The translations under genes and the position numbers were made by a program. A stretch of 45,156 nt of DNA. Origin: Lachnotalea glycerini. Its GTDB lineage: Bacteria; Bacillota; Clostridia; Lachnospirales; Lachnospiraceae. Shown piece by piece: positions 26,960 through 36,298 of this stretch. The stretch lies in the NCBI RefSeq assembly GCF_003201285.1, contig NZ_QICS01000021.1, forward strand, positions 1 through 45,156. Direction: 5' to 3'. The first letter of the stretch is position 1. The number at the start of each line of letters is the position of its first letter. The notes beneath the pieces were generated by a model. That model was not told where the DNA came from. It did no database searches and saw nothing but the letters and a program-made list of their open reading frames with translations.

Positions 26960-28485
26960 GTCAGGAATATATTTTAGAGGCAAAAATGATTAATAAAAGT
27001 TTTTCCGGTGTACAGGTGTTAAAGAATGTCAATCTTGGAATAAAAAAAGGTGAGGTTCATGCTTTAATGGGTGAAAATGGAGCAGGTAAATCTACACTGA
27101 TTAAAATTATTACAGGAGTTTATACAAAGGACAGTGGCAAAATACTTTGGAAAGGCAAGGAAGTAGATATTAATAACAGCAAAGACTTGCAAAGTCTTGG
27201 AATTGCATGTGTGTATCAGGAGCTTTCAGTGATACCCGTATTAACGGTAGCCCAAAATATCTATCTTGGAAAAGAGCCTAAAATTAAAAATACCGGTTTG
27301 ATTGATTATAAAAAAATGAACCAAATGGCACAAAGCTTAATTGATCAATATGAATTTCCGTTAAAATCAACGGATATTGTGGACACATTAGGAATTGGTT
27401 TAAGGCAGTTGGTAGAAATTTTGAAGGGACTAGCAATTGATTCGGAGCTGTTGATTATGGATGAACCTACCGCTTCCTTAAGTGGAAGAGAATCTGCCAT
27501 TTTATTTAAAATTATTGATTCCTTAAGAAAAAAAGGAGTCAGTATTATTTATATTTCACACCGATTGGAAGAGGTTTATATGCTGTCAGACCGCCTTACC
27601 ATATTAAGAGATGGAATGAATGCAGCTATATTGGAGAAAGAGGAAATAAAGCCTGTAGCGGTAATTCAAACCATGATTGGAAAAGTAGTAGATGAGTCAG
27701 CTGGTTCCGTAAAAACTTTAACTAAAAATAAAAATGAAATTACGCTGAAAGTAGATAATCTTACAAGAAAAGGTGTGTTTGAAGACATTAGCTTTGAAGT
27801 ACATCGTGGAGAAATTGTAGGCTTTGGAGGTTTAATCGGTGCCGGAAGAACGGAGGTTATGCGTTGCCTGTTTGGTGTAGATAAATATAATAATGGAAAA
27901 ATATATTTAGAGGGCAAAGAATTTGTTCCAACTTCGACAAGAAAAAGTATTAAAAGCGGTTTTGGTTTTATTCCGGAGGATAGACGTGGTCAGGGATTTA
28001 TCCCACTTACTTCCATCAATAAAAATATAGCACTAACGAATTATGACATTATTAAAAAAATAGGACTTGCAGTATCATCTAAGGATGAATTAGAGATGTG
28101 CCTAAAAGCAATTAAAAAAATTGATATAAGGCCAAATAATCCAGATAAGTCGGTAGGTTTATTATCAGGAGGTAATCAGCAAAAGGTCGTTATCGGAAAA
28201 TGGCTAATGAGGGATTTAAAGGTTTTAATGGTTGACGAACCGACCGCAGGCATTGACGTCGGTGCCAAAAATGAAATTTACAATATTCTTTCTGAGCTTG
28301 CAGATAAGGGTGTTGTAATATTATTGGTTTCTTCTGATTTGCAAGAATTATTACGTGTTTCACATCGAATTGTAATTATGAGAAAGGGTCATATTATAAA
28401 AGAATTTTCGGAGGGAACTGTTACGCAGGCGGACATTTTACAGGCAGCTTCTGGAATAGAATCAGATGAGGAGGTAGCATTATGA
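26956..28485 (+). CDS. Sugar ABC transporter ATP-binding protein (RbsA/CUT2 type)
   Basis: A 509-aa double ATPase. The N-terminal half has Walker A GENGAGKST and Walker B LLIMDEPTASLS. The C-terminal half has the usual degenerate Walker A (GLIGAGRTE) but an intact signature LSGGNQQKVVIGKWL and Walker B VLMVDEPTAGID. This tandem, half-degenerate layout is that of RbsA, MglA and XylG. It energises uptake through the two flanking permease gene products. Both ends of the gene overlap its neighbours by ATGA. Confidence 0.95.
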   Translation: MSQEYILEAKMINKSFSGVQVLKNVNLGIKKGEVHALMGENGAGKSTLIKIITGVYTKDSGKILWKGKEVDINNSKDLQSLGIACVYQELSVIPVLTVAQNIYLGKEPKIKNTGLIDYKKMNQMAQSLIDQYEFPLKSTDIVDTLGIGLRQLVEILKGLAIDSELLIMDEPTASLSGRESAILFKIIDSLRKKGVSIIYISHRLEEVYMLSDRLTILRDGMNAAILEKEEIKPVAVIQTMIGKVVDESAGSVKTLTKNKNEITLKVDNLTRKGVFEDISFEVHRGEIVGFGGLIGAGRTEVMRCLFGVDKYNNGKIYLEGKEFVPTSTRKSIKSGFGFIPEDRRGQGFIPLTSINKNIALTNYDIIKKIGLAVSSKDELEMCLKAIKKIDIRPNNPDKSVGLLSGGNQQKVVIGKWLMRDLKVLMVDEPTAGIDVGAKNEIYNILSELADKGVVILLVSSDLQELLRVSHRIVIMRKGHIIKEFSEGTVTQADILQAASGIESDEEVAL

Positions 28486-29477
28486 TAAAGAAAATACGCT
28501 GGGAGAAATACAGCAGACTGTTTATTCTTTTATTGTTTCTAGTAGTGCTTACCATTATCAGACCGAACAGCTTTCCAACCGTAAATAATATTTCTAACGT
28601 ATTATGGTCAATTTCTGTTGTAGGTATTTTAACCTCGGGTTCTATTTTTGTAATGCTGCTTGGGGGAATTGATTTATCGGTAGGTTCATTAATGGGATTA
28701 TCTGCCGTAGTAACGGTACTTACCATACGTCATTTTAATTATTCTAATCAAAGCGTCTTGCTTGGAATAGGATTAGCGCTTTTGGTGGGTGCTGCAGCAG
28801 GTATTTTGCATGGACTTATCGTTATTAAGTTTCAGGTTCCTGCATTTTTGGTTACTTTTGCAACACAAAGCATCTTTTTGGGAATTTCAATGGTATTGAC
28901 TAATAATAAAATACTAAGCTGTTTAGAACCTAAGCTGTTTACAGATATTGGTTTGGGAAAAATAGGTATGTTTACTTTTCCTATTTACTTCATGATTATT
29001 ATTGCACTAATCAGTTATTTTGTATTAAACAAAACAGTTCTTGGACGCTATATTTACGCAGTTGGAGGTAATCCACAAGCAGCAACGATATCAGGCATTT
29101 CAAATGTAAAAATCACCATGATTTCTTATATTGTATCAGGTTTAACGGCAGCAATCGGAGGCGTAGTGTTAGCATCTATGACGCAGCAGGGTATGGCAAG
29201 CACTGGCTCAGGCTACGAAACAGAGGTTATTACAGCAGCCGTAATCGGTGGTGTCAGCTTGGTAGGAGGAGCCGGTACGATACAAGGTGCTATTGTAGGA
29301 GCTGTATTGGTGGGATTATTGAATAATGGTATGAATCTTATGAATGTGCCTTCAACGCAGCAGGGATTGATTAAAGGAATGGTTATAATAGTTGCAGTGG
29401 CAATTGATGTAATGCAAAAATATGAAAGAAAATTTAGCATAAAAAATTTATTAAAGAAAAAAGGTGAAGCAGTATGA
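28482..29477 (+). CDS. Sugar ABC transporter permease (second, RbsC/CUT2 family)
   Basis: A 331-aa polytopic permease related to, but clearly different from, the first one. It shows LLGGIDLSVGSLMGLSA, VPAFLVTFATQSIFLGIS, AVGGNPQAATISGISNVKITMISYIVSGLTAA and VIGGVSLVGGAGTI. Two distinct permease genes suggest a heterodimeric channel. ATPase-permease order and ATGA overlaps on both sides indicate one translated unit. Confidence 0.94.
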   Translation: MIKKIRWEKYSRLFILLLFLVVLTIIRPNSFPTVNNISNVLWSISVVGILTSGSIFVMLLGGIDLSVGSLMGLSAVVTVLTIRHFNYSNQSVLLGIGLALLVGAAAGILHGLIVIKFQVPAFLVTFATQSIFLGISMVLTNNKILSCLEPKLFTDIGLGKIGMFTFPIYFMIIIALISYFVLNKTVLGRYIYAVGGNPQAATISGISNVKITMISYIVSGLTAAIGGVVLASMTQQGMASTGSGYETEVITAAVIGGVSLVGGAGTIQGAIVGAVLVGLLNNGMNLMNVPSTQQGLIKGMVIIVAVAIDVMQKYERKFSIKNLLKKKGEAV

Positions 29478-30385
29478 AAAAAATAGATGCGCATCTGCAT
29501 GTAGCAGATATAATAGCTGGCTATTGCAGACGAGGAGAGCTTCGTGCGATAGGTAATGGTAAGGCAATGTGGGGAAACTCAGAAGTATTTGATTTGCTTC
29601 CAAAAGGCTATGGGGACAAAAACTTTACAGTAGAATCGGCTCTCCAGATTATGGACCGTAACGAAGTAGAGAAAGCAGTATTAATGCAGGGAAGCATGTA
29701 TGGTTTTCAGAATCAGTATCATATTGATATTATGAATCGTTATCCAGAGCGCTTCTGTCCATCCTGTACAGTTGATCCGTTTATGACAAACCACTTTGAT
29801 ACCTTATCATCTTACTTAAAAGACAAAAAATTTCATTTGGTTAAATTTGAGATTAGTTCAGGAGGTGGGTTAATGGGGTGCCATGATCCATTTCCACTAG
29901 TCACAGACAGAATGATGAAAATATATGATTTAATTGAGAAAAACGAAGGTGTCTTAGCAATGGATGTAGGTGATGTTTTTATGCCAAGTCATCAACCGGG
30001 AAACCTTGCAAAAATAGCAGATACTTTTCCAGGTCTTAAGCTTGTAGTTTGTCATCTTCTCGCACCAAATCGTGACAGAGAAAATGAACTGTGGGAAAGC
30101 CTTACATTACTTAAAAAAGAAAATGTTTGGTTCGATCTTGCCGCTTTACCAAAGATTATGGCTCCCGATGTATATCCATATCCGGATGTGAAAAGAGTTA
30201 TAAAAAGGGCAAAAGATATTGTGGGTGTGAAAAGGCTTTTATGGGGAACGGATGCACCATTTGCGGCAACGCAGGATACTTATGAACACTTGGCTGATTA
30301 TCTGGAACAATCAGACATGTTTAGCACACAAGAGCTAGAGGATATTTATTACAATAATGCAGAATATGTATATTTTACTAAATAA
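29474..30385 (+). CDS. Amidohydrolase family 2 TIM-barrel enzyme
   Basis: A 303-aa amidohydrolase-2-like metalloenzyme. The N-terminal metal motif DAHLH (H7, H9), a His after a later strand (VVCHLLAPN) and the final Asp in LLWGTDAPFAATQD are seen. Members act as lactonases, decarboxylases or hydratases on sugar acids and aromatic acids. Given the sugar locus, a sugar-lactonase or a decarboxylase is plausible, but substrate is not decidable from motifs. The insert GRRGEL...MWGNSEVFDLLPKGYG is characteristic of this subgroup. Translationally coupled to the permease gene. Confidence 0.8.
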   Translation: MKKIDAHLHVADIIAGYCRRGELRAIGNGKAMWGNSEVFDLLPKGYGDKNFTVESALQIMDRNEVEKAVLMQGSMYGFQNQYHIDIMNRYPERFCPSCTVDPFMTNHFDTLSSYLKDKKFHLVKFEISSGGGLMGCHDPFPLVTDRMMKIYDLIEKNEGVLAMDVGDVFMPSHQPGNLAKIADTFPGLKLVVCHLLAPNRDRENELWESLTLLKKENVWFDLAALPKIMAPDVYPYPDVKRVIKRAKDIVGVKRLLWGTDAPFAATQDTYEHLADYLEQSDMFSTQELEDIYYNNAEYVYFTK

Positions 30386-30430
30386 TTTGGGGAAGTAAAA
30401 TTTTTAACAGGTAAAGGAATGGTGGCAACA

Positions 30431-31429
30431 ATGAAAAGAATTGTATCTTTTTTCGGTGATGATTCAGATATTTTTCAAGAATTAAATAAAAAGGCGGATG
30501 CATATGCAGCATCACTTGATATGGAATATGAATGGATTCCACAGCTTCCTTTTTCAAAGGATAGTGTGATTCAAGAGCTAAAAAAATCAGATGCAGGAAT
30601 CATTGATATCGAGCCTTATGATGAAGATATCTTTAGTAAGATAGAAGACCGTGCTAAGATTTTAGTACGCTTTGGTGTAGGCTTTGATAAGGTTGATTTA
30701 GAAACTGCAAGTAAACATGGTATTGCAATTGCAAGGACTACAGGAGCGAATACAACCGCAGTGGCAGAAATGGCATTAACACTTATGCTCGCCTGCAAGC
30801 GACTGATTATTAAGGGTCAAAAGTGTGTTATGACCGGCAATTGGGTAAAAGATGTAGGACATGAAATCATCAATGGAACAGTTGGAATTATTGGCTTTGG
30901 TGTGATAGGGAGAAGACTGGCAAAGCTATTAAGCGGCTTTGATTGCAGAATCGTTGTATATGACCCTTATCCAAATTTGAATCTGATTCAGGAACTGGGG
31001 GTTGAACTTTTGCCCTTAGACGAGCTTTTGCAGATATCTGATGCAATTAGCATTCATGTACCATTGCTAAAGGAAACAACAAATATGATTGGCAGAAATG
31101 AATTGAAATTAATGAAAGAAAGTGCAGTTCTGGTCAATACCTCAAGAGGAGGAATTGTTGATGAAAATGCTCTTTATGAGGCTTTATCAAATGGTGTGAT
31201 TGCAGGAGCAGGTTTTGATGTATTTGCAATTGAACCATTGCCACTGGATTCCCCATTATTAAAATTAGAGAATGTAATTTTAACACCACATGTATCAAGT
31301 CAGACGGTAGAATCCTTATGGAACATATATAAAATGGCAATTGACATTGTATATGACTTCTACCATAAAAAGGATTTCTCCAATATTTTAAATCCAGATT
31401 ACATAAATGCAGATAAATACAACGTTTAG
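30431..31429 (+). CDS. D-isomer-specific 2-hydroxyacid dehydrogenase
   Basis: A 332-aa NAD(P)-dependent oxidoreductase of the SerA/2-ketoacid-reductase family. The Rossmann motif is GIIGFGVIGRRLA. Catalytic residues fit the family: Arg in VNTSRGGIVDE, Glu in FAIEPLP and His in TPHVSSQT. Likely role: interconversion of a 2-keto sugar acid and its 2-hydroxy form. The start is uncertain: ATG 30419 (MVATMKR...) has AAAGGA immediately adjacent, whereas ATG 30431 has GGTGG at better spacing. Lies 45 bases after the amidohydrolase gene. Confidence 0.85.
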   Translation: MKRIVSFFGDDSDIFQELNKKADAYAASLDMEYEWIPQLPFSKDSVIQELKKSDAGIIDIEPYDEDIFSKIEDRAKILVRFGVGFDKVDLETASKHGIAIARTTGANTTAVAEMALTLMLACKRLIIKGQKCVMTGNWVKDVGHEIINGTVGIIGFGVIGRRLAKLLSGFDCRIVVYDPYPNLNLIQELGVELLPLDELLQISDAISIHVPLLKETTNMIGRNELKLMKESAVLVNTSRGGIVDENALYEALSNGVIAGAGFDVFAIEPLPLDSPLLKLENVILTPHVSSQTVESLWNIYKMAIDIVYDFYHKKDFSNILNPDYINADKYNV

Positions 31430-31472
31430 CAGGTTTTTAGTTTTTAGGTATTGATATGGGAGGTGATTTGTT

Positions 31473-33002
31473 GTGAAATATTTTTTGGGACTAGATAATG
31501 GTGGGACAGCAACAAAAGCGGCTTTATTTGATGAAACAGGAAAAGAAATTAGTAGTGCTTCAATGGATACTGCAATGATTGTTCCAAAGCCTGGATTTAC
31601 AGAACGTGACATGAATGAAATGTGGGAGGCAAATTGCAGTGTCATAAAAAAGGCAATTGAAAGGTCAAAAGTAAACAAGGAAGATATTTTATGCGTTACA
31701 GTATGTGGACATGGAAAGGGTCTTTATCTTTGGGGAAAGGATGAAAAACCAGTTCGAAATGGGATCATATCTACTGACAATAGAGCGTGGGACTATCCGG
31801 TTCGATGGGAGAAAGAGGGGATAGTAGAGAAAGCATTTAAACTCTCTTGCCAGCATGTATTAAGCAGTCAGCCTGTATCTTTGCTTGCATGGCTTAAGGA
31901 TCATGAGCCTGAGAGCATCAAAAGGACGAAATGGATTTTTTCCTGTAAGGATTATGTCCGCTTTATGCTGACAGGGAAAGCGTTTGGAGAAAGAACAGAT
32001 TATTCGGGTGCTAACTTTATGAATTTACATACCGGTGAGTACGACGAAAATCTGCTTGCATTATTTGGAATTAAGGAATGCAAGAATATGCTTCCTCCTT
32101 TATGCAATGCAACCGATATTTGTGGTTATGTAACGAAAGAAGCGTCGATAAGCTGTGGACTGTACGAAGGAACACCTGTTGCAGGCGGAGCTTTTGATAT
32201 TGATGCCTGTGCTATTGGTGTTAATGTAGTTGACGAAAATCATATTTGCATGATTGCGGGGACTTGGAGTATTAATGAATACATCAGCAGGCAGCCGATA
32301 GAGGATGGTTCTGTTATGATGAATTCTTATTTTTGCCTCCCTGATTATTACTTAATTGAAGAATGCAGTCCAACCTCTGCAGGGAATAATGAATGGTTTA
32401 TGAAAAACCTTCTTCCAGAATTAAGAGAGGAATGTAGGAAAAGAAAAACAAATATTTATGAAATAATGAATGAATGGGTAGAAAGTATTCCAGCTAAAGA
32501 GATTTGTCCGATTTATCTCCCCTTTTTGATGGCCAGTAATGTTCATCCGAATGCACTTGGCAGCTTTGTTGGAATCAGCAATTATCATACCAGAAAACAT
32601 TTACTTAGAAGTGTATATGAGGGAGTTACTTTTTCTCATCGCTATCATTTGGAAAAACTAATGCGTACGAATCGAAATCAGGTAGAGTCTATTCGCCTTG
32701 CCGGAGGTGCAGCAAGATCACGGATGTGGACACAAATGTTTGCAGATATAATGAATCTTCCGGTAGAGAGTGTATCTGTCAATGAGACGGGAGCATTAGG
32801 GTGTGCCATTATAGGAGCAGTTGCAACAGGGCTTTATAAAAATTTAAAGGAAGCGGCCGACAAAATGTCTTTGGTAGGAGAACTTATCAAGCCCGATCCC
32901 CAAAATGTATTAATTTATAACAAAAAGTATCAATTGTATAAGAAGACGATAGATGCTTTGGATGCGGTATGGGATGATTTTCAAATTATAAAAGAAGTGT
33001 AA
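31473..33002 (+). CDS. FGGY family carbohydrate kinase (L-xylulose-kinase-like)
   Basis: A 509-aa FGGY kinase. The N-terminal phosphate-binding motif is LGLDNGGTATKAALFD. A catalytic Asp lies in GGAFDIDACAIG and the ATP-side signature is RLAGGAARSRMWTQMFADIMNLPVE with GALGCAIIGAVATG. It resembles LyxK/L-xylulokinase and related kinases of ketopentoses and polyols. Together with the 3-epimerase it could make L-xylulose 5-phosphate. GTG start at 31473, with GGGAGGTG 8-15 bases upstream. Final gene of the operon before the convergent GntR gene. Confidence 0.9.
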   Translation: MKYFLGLDNGGTATKAALFDETGKEISSASMDTAMIVPKPGFTERDMNEMWEANCSVIKKAIERSKVNKEDILCVTVCGHGKGLYLWGKDEKPVRNGIISTDNRAWDYPVRWEKEGIVEKAFKLSCQHVLSSQPVSLLAWLKDHEPESIKRTKWIFSCKDYVRFMLTGKAFGERTDYSGANFMNLHTGEYDENLLALFGIKECKNMLPPLCNATDICGYVTKEASISCGLYEGTPVAGGAFDIDACAIGVNVVDENHICMIAGTWSINEYISRQPIEDGSVMMNSYFCLPDYYLIEECSPTSAGNNEWFMKNLLPELREECRKRKTNIYEIMNEWVESIPAKEICPIYLPFLMASNVHPNALGSFVGISNYHTRKHLLRSVYEGVTFSHRYHLEKLMRTNRNQVESIRLAGGAARSRMWTQMFADIMNLPVESVSVNETGALGCAIIGAVATGLYKNLKEAADKMSLVGELIKPDPQNVLIYNKKYQLYKKTIDALDAVWDDFQIIKEV

Positions 33003-33007
33003 AATAA

Positions 33008-33050
33008 AGCTATGGATTTCTTCTACATTTTGTAAAAGAAATCCATAGCT
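33008..33050. terminator. Bidirectional terminator hairpin between the kinase and GntR genes
   Basis: A perfect 15-bp stem AGCTATGGATTTCTT/AAGAAATCCATAGCT (33008-33022 with 33036-33050) with a 13-base loop. On the minus strand it is followed by a T-rich stretch (TTTATTTTA), so it ends the GntR transcript. Its right arm and loop lie inside the GntR coding end. Confidence 0.85.
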
Positions 33051-33661
33051 GCTTTACGGCAATTTGCAATATGGGAACGCATCTGGGATGCGGCCTGTTC
33101 ATAATTTTGTTCAATTAAAGAATCTAAAATCTCAATATGCTCTTGACGTGCGTCATGTATATGTGAGCTGTTTTGTTTGCTGTAAACAATGATTCTGGTA
33201 TTTTTCTCGAAGACTTTCTTCATCATATCAATGATATAAAAATTACCGCAATTTTCTATAATAAATAAATGCATCGCAGTATCCATTTTATGATCTGTAA
33301 CAGAACCAACAGGCTGGTTCTCAAACTGCTTTTTCCACGCAATAAGCTCTTCAGTTGGTAAATTATAGCTTGCAAGCCGTAAAGTAAGAGGCTCAATTTC
33401 CATACGTGCTTGAAAAATCTGAAAAACATCACTTAGTAAAATGTCTGTAACTAAAATCCCCTTTTTGGGAAGTACTTTTACCAGATTTTCAACTTCAAGT
33501 ATACTGATGGCTTCTCTGATGGGAGTACGGCTAAAGTTTAATTCTTTCGATAGATTAGCCTCTGTTAGTATACTTCCGGGTGGATATTCACAATTTATTA
33601 GCTTGCTTTTTATAATTGAATAAACTTGGTTTTTTAAATTTGTATTTAAAGTTGAGTTCAT
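33023..33661 (-). CDS. GntR-family (FadR/FCD subfamily) transcriptional regulator
   Basis: A 212-aa regulator. The N-terminal winged helix (LTEANLSKELNFSRTPIREAISILEVENLVKVLPKKGILVTD) is followed by an all-helical FCD effector domain (~75-205). FCD metal/ligand histidines are plausible in DHKMDTAMHLFI, HIEILDSLI and MRSHIANC. Such repressors respond to sugar acids or other organic acids. Its convergent place behind the sugar operon makes that operon the likely target. The stop codon and last codons lie inside a terminator hairpin. Confidence 0.9.
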   Translation of the reverse strand: MNSTLNTNLKNQVYSIIKSKLINCEYPPGSILTEANLSKELNFSRTPIREAISILEVENLVKVLPKKGILVTDILLSDVFQIFQARMEIEPLTLRLASYNLPTEELIAWKKQFENQPVGSVTDHKMDTAMHLFIIENCGNFYIIDMMKKVFEKNTRIIVYSKQNSSHIHDARQEHIEILDSLIEQNYEQAASQMRSHIANCRKAAMDFFYKM

Positions 33662-33704
33662 TATTTATACCCTATCTAATTTTTGATTGGCAGTTACTAG
33701 TTTC

Positions 33705-33733
33705 ATTATATAATTTTTTGTAAAAAACAGCAA
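33705..33733 (-). promoter_or_regulatory. Promoter of the GntR gene
   Basis: On the minus strand, TTGCTG (33733-33728), 17 nt and TATAAT (33710-33705), 44 bases before the start codon. Confidence 0.55.
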
Positions 33734-33795
33734 GTCTTTTTGCATTATGACAGGAATAACAATCTTTTGACAGAATACAAAAACCTTATAATGTA

Positions 33796-33837
33796 TTGTG
33801 AAAAGAGCATAAATATTGTATAATGTGGATAATACAA
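33796..33837 (+). promoter_or_regulatory. Promoter of the MarR gene with overlapping inverted repeat
   Basis: TTGTGA (33796-33801), 17 nt, TATAAT (33819-33824). An inverted repeat TTGTATAAT-GTGG-ATAATACAA (33816-33837, 8 of 9 pairs) covers the -10 and start point. This is the place expected for an autoregulatory MarR operator. Confidence 0.65.
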
Positions 33838-33855
33838 GGGAAAGTCGGTGGCGTC

Positions 33856-34293
33856 GTGGATATCTACAATAGTTTTAACGAAATGTTAGTAAAACTTTTT
33901 AACGATATTATGGATATTGAACAAAAAGCCCTAATTACGGAAGAGTTTAAGGACATAACAAGCAATGATATGCATATTATTGATGCAATAGGAATTGGCA
34001 ATCCAAGGAATATGTCCTCGGTTGCCAAAAGTATGTCAGTCACAGTAGGAACGTTAACTATTGCGATTAATAGTCTTGTGAAAAAAAACTATGTAGATAG
34101 AGTCAGAAGTGAAGAGGACAGGCGTGTTGTATTGTTGTCTTTATCGGATAAGGGTAGATTAGCATATTATCATCATAAGAAATTCCATGACGACATGATA
34201 AAAGCCACTGTAAAAGGTTTTAATAAAGAAGAAAAAGTTATTTTGGAAAAGGCGATTACAAATCTCATTGATTTTTTTAAAACTTATAATTAA
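33856..34293 (+). CDS. MarR-family regulator resembling FabT
   Basis: A 145-aa winged-helix regulator. The core FKDITSNDMHIIDAIG ... NMSSVAKSMSVTVGTLTIAINSLVKKNYVDRVRSEEDRRVVLLSLSDKGRLAYYHHKKFHDDM closely follows the FabT-type pattern, whose members repress fatty-acid-synthesis genes in many Firmicutes. No fab genes are in this window. I prefer GTG 33856 (GGTGG upstream) because the longer frame from 33823 would start inside the -10 box. Its last four bases overlap the end of the convergent DUF885 gene, leaving no terminator between them. Confidence 0.83.
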   Translation: MDIYNSFNEMLVKLFNDIMDIEQKALITEEFKDITSNDMHIIDAIGIGNPRNMSSVAKSMSVTVGTLTIAINSLVKKNYVDRVRSEEDRRVVLLSLSDKGRLAYYHHKKFHDDMIKATVKGFNKEEKVILEKAITNLIDFFKTYN

Positions 34294-36071
34294 GATTTGG
34301 CAAGTTCTTTCATCCATGTATTCATATATTTATCTATAATATAAAATGGAGCAGGACCGGTATCAAGTATAAATTCATGAAAATCTTTTAACTGAAAGTT
34401 ACTACCAAGCTCTTTCTCGGCAGTCTTTTTTAATTCCATAAATTCCAGATAGCCAATGCAGTATTTTAAATAGTTAGTCGGTTCTGATATTATTGCGCAA
34501 TAGACCTTAGAGACTGCATTTTCATCACTAATCCCATAATTTGACAGGTAATCACTGGTGTCTTTAAGCGACCACCCATTATAGTTTATACCAATATCCA
34601 TATTAGCATAAAGATATAATGTTATGGCATTATTTAGTTGGAGAAACTTTGATAAATTAGAGTCAATGTTTGTCAACTGATAGGAGTACATTTCGACATA
34701 GGTAGCCCATCCCTCTGTATAGCCTCCATAGTTTAAAAGCTTACGTATTAAATCACTGTTATTTGCATTAAAATAAATATTTTGATACAGGTGACCAGGG
34801 TAGCCTTCATGCGCAAGCGTTGTATAAAGATCAATTTTTGAGTAATTACTGTCAGGATTAATATAGATGGAGTTATTGGTAATATTATCAATTGGCGGTG
34901 TTAGATAAAATGCCGGGCTAAGGTGTTTTGACAACGATGAATCAATATATTTAACTGTGTAATCAGCATTTGGTGGTTCAGGAAAATCAGTTGTTATTTT
35001 TGATTTCAAATCCTCCAGTATTGTATTAGGGTCAGATAAATCAAAGCTGTAAGTATCAGAGGTTGCTAATATGGAAGGATTATCAGTTGCAATTTGTGCC
35101 AATTGCTTTAAATCATTTTTCATATAGGTATTGAGTAACTTTTTTAACTCAAATATACTTTTGGACGAGCCAGTATTATTTTTTACAAGATACTCATAGT
35201 ACTTTTGACCGTTTTCAAAATAGCATAAGCCTTGCTCGTTGGTGCAGCTATCTTCTAGAGATGATAGTCCTTTAATCAATATTTTATAGGCTGGAATTAC
35301 ATGACTGTATAAGATGGATTTATTTTGCAGCTTATAATTATTTTTTATCGTGTCACTGATACCATCAAGGCTGTCAACACGAGTATTAAAGGTAGAAATA
35401 AGAAAGTTATTTTCCGGGTCATTAATGAAGTCACTACACTGAGAAATTACTTCATGGGCTGCATCACTAGCCATAAAAAGTCCTTGCTTGGATTTTTCCT
35501 TTTCAAAATTAATAATAGAGGTATAATAGTCATCCATCTGTGCAAGAAGTGTTAAATAATTAAGAATATCCTGCTCATTGTTGAAGGTATATTCTGCCAT
35601 AAGAATTGGGAGCTGTGCCTGTGTTCCAGTAGTTGGGCTTAATGCTTCGCTGTAGTAGATTAAATCAGATTGCTCAAGTGAGTGTTGATAGTAATCGTGT
35701 AAAATATCATAGGTAAGCTGCTGTCCGCTGCTCAGCATTTCATAATCAAAGGTTTCAAGTGCCTTAAGATTTTCCTTTATTTTCAAATCTGCTTCATGAA
35801 ATGAATCTTCGGAAATGTTTCCAAATGTAATAGGATAATTATCGATATTATACTTTTCAGGATTTTCTAAAGTATAGTGTAGTATAAGGGTATTGGAGGT
35901 TACTTCGCTTTTAAAAAGCTCATCAGTAAATAACTGAAAAGAAGCTTGAGAGGATTCTATATTAGAGGTTTGATATAGAACGCTTTTAATAGAAGTAAAG
36001 TAGAATACAGTTGCGATTGCAAATAATAGGCAGCATATAATCCCAAGATGCTTTTTGATTTTATAAAACAT
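34290..36071 (-). CDS. DUF885 family zinc-peptidase-like membrane/secreted protein
   Basis: A 593-aa protein with an N-terminal hydrophobic anchor (~8-30) and a large extracytoplasmic domain. The DUF885 zinc motif HExxPGH is seen as HEGYPGH (H421, E422, H427), with the downstream GGYTEGWATYVE providing the likely third ligand. The family looks like M3/M32-type helical metallopeptidases, but few substrates are known. Start 36071 is chosen because GGAG lies five bases upstream; the longer frame to 36107 has no such site. The anchor lacks a lipobox Cys in a clear position, although CC occurs within it. Confidence 0.85.
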   Translation of the reverse strand: MFYKIKKHLGIICCLLFAIATVFYFTSIKSVLYQTSNIESSQASFQLFTDELFKSEVTSNTLILHYTLENPEKYNIDNYPITFGNISEDSFHEADLKIKENLKALETFDYEMLSSGQQLTYDILHDYYQHSLEQSDLIYYSEALSPTTGTQAQLPILMAEYTFNNEQDILNYLTLLAQMDDYYTSIINFEKEKSKQGLFMASDAAHEVISQCSDFINDPENNFLISTFNTRVDSLDGISDTIKNNYKLQNKSILYSHVIPAYKILIKGLSSLEDSCTNEQGLCYFENGQKYYEYLVKNNTGSSKSIFELKKLLNTYMKNDLKQLAQIATDNPSILATSDTYSFDLSDPNTILEDLKSKITTDFPEPPNADYTVKYIDSSLSKHLSPAFYLTPPIDNITNNSIYINPDSNYSKIDLYTTLAHEGYPGHLYQNIYFNANNSDLIRKLLNYGGYTEGWATYVEMYSYQLTNIDSNLSKFLQLNNAITLYLYANMDIGINYNGWSLKDTSDYLSNYGISDENAVSKVYCAIISEPTNYLKYCIGYLEFMELKKTAEKELGSNFQLKDFHEFILDTGPAPFYIIDKYMNTWMKELAKS

Positions 36072-36263
36072 GATAGCTCCAGTCTGGATTGTTACTATAA
36101 TATACAAATAATATAGAATAATTATGTCTGTAAGCTGTAAAATGGGTGCAAATTTTTGAAAGGAAGGAAAACAATATTATCAAGGAAACCTTTATGTTCT
36201 GGATTATTTTAAGCTTTTAATGAAAACGAGTAAATAATTAACGTAATATTTACAAGCGTAGGC
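36072..36263. other. Intergenic region upstream of the metG leader
   Basis: About 190 AT-rich bases between the divergent DUF885 gene and the metG promoter. I see no repeat, RNA motif or ORF with a ribosome site here. Confidence 0.5.
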
Positions 36264-36292
36264 TTGACATCTGATTTTTACTGTGATAACCT
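36264..36292 (+). promoter_or_regulatory. Promoter of the T-box-metG unit
   Basis: A perfect TTGACA (36264-36269), 17 nt and TAACCT (36287-36292), just before the start of the T-box leader. Confidence 0.75.
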
Positions 36293-36298
36293 AAAAAC

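Noticed and set aside
33823-33855. Upstream start giving a longer MarR protein
   Set aside because: The ATG at 33823 lies inside the TATAAT box of the gene's own promoter, so it would not be in the mRNA.
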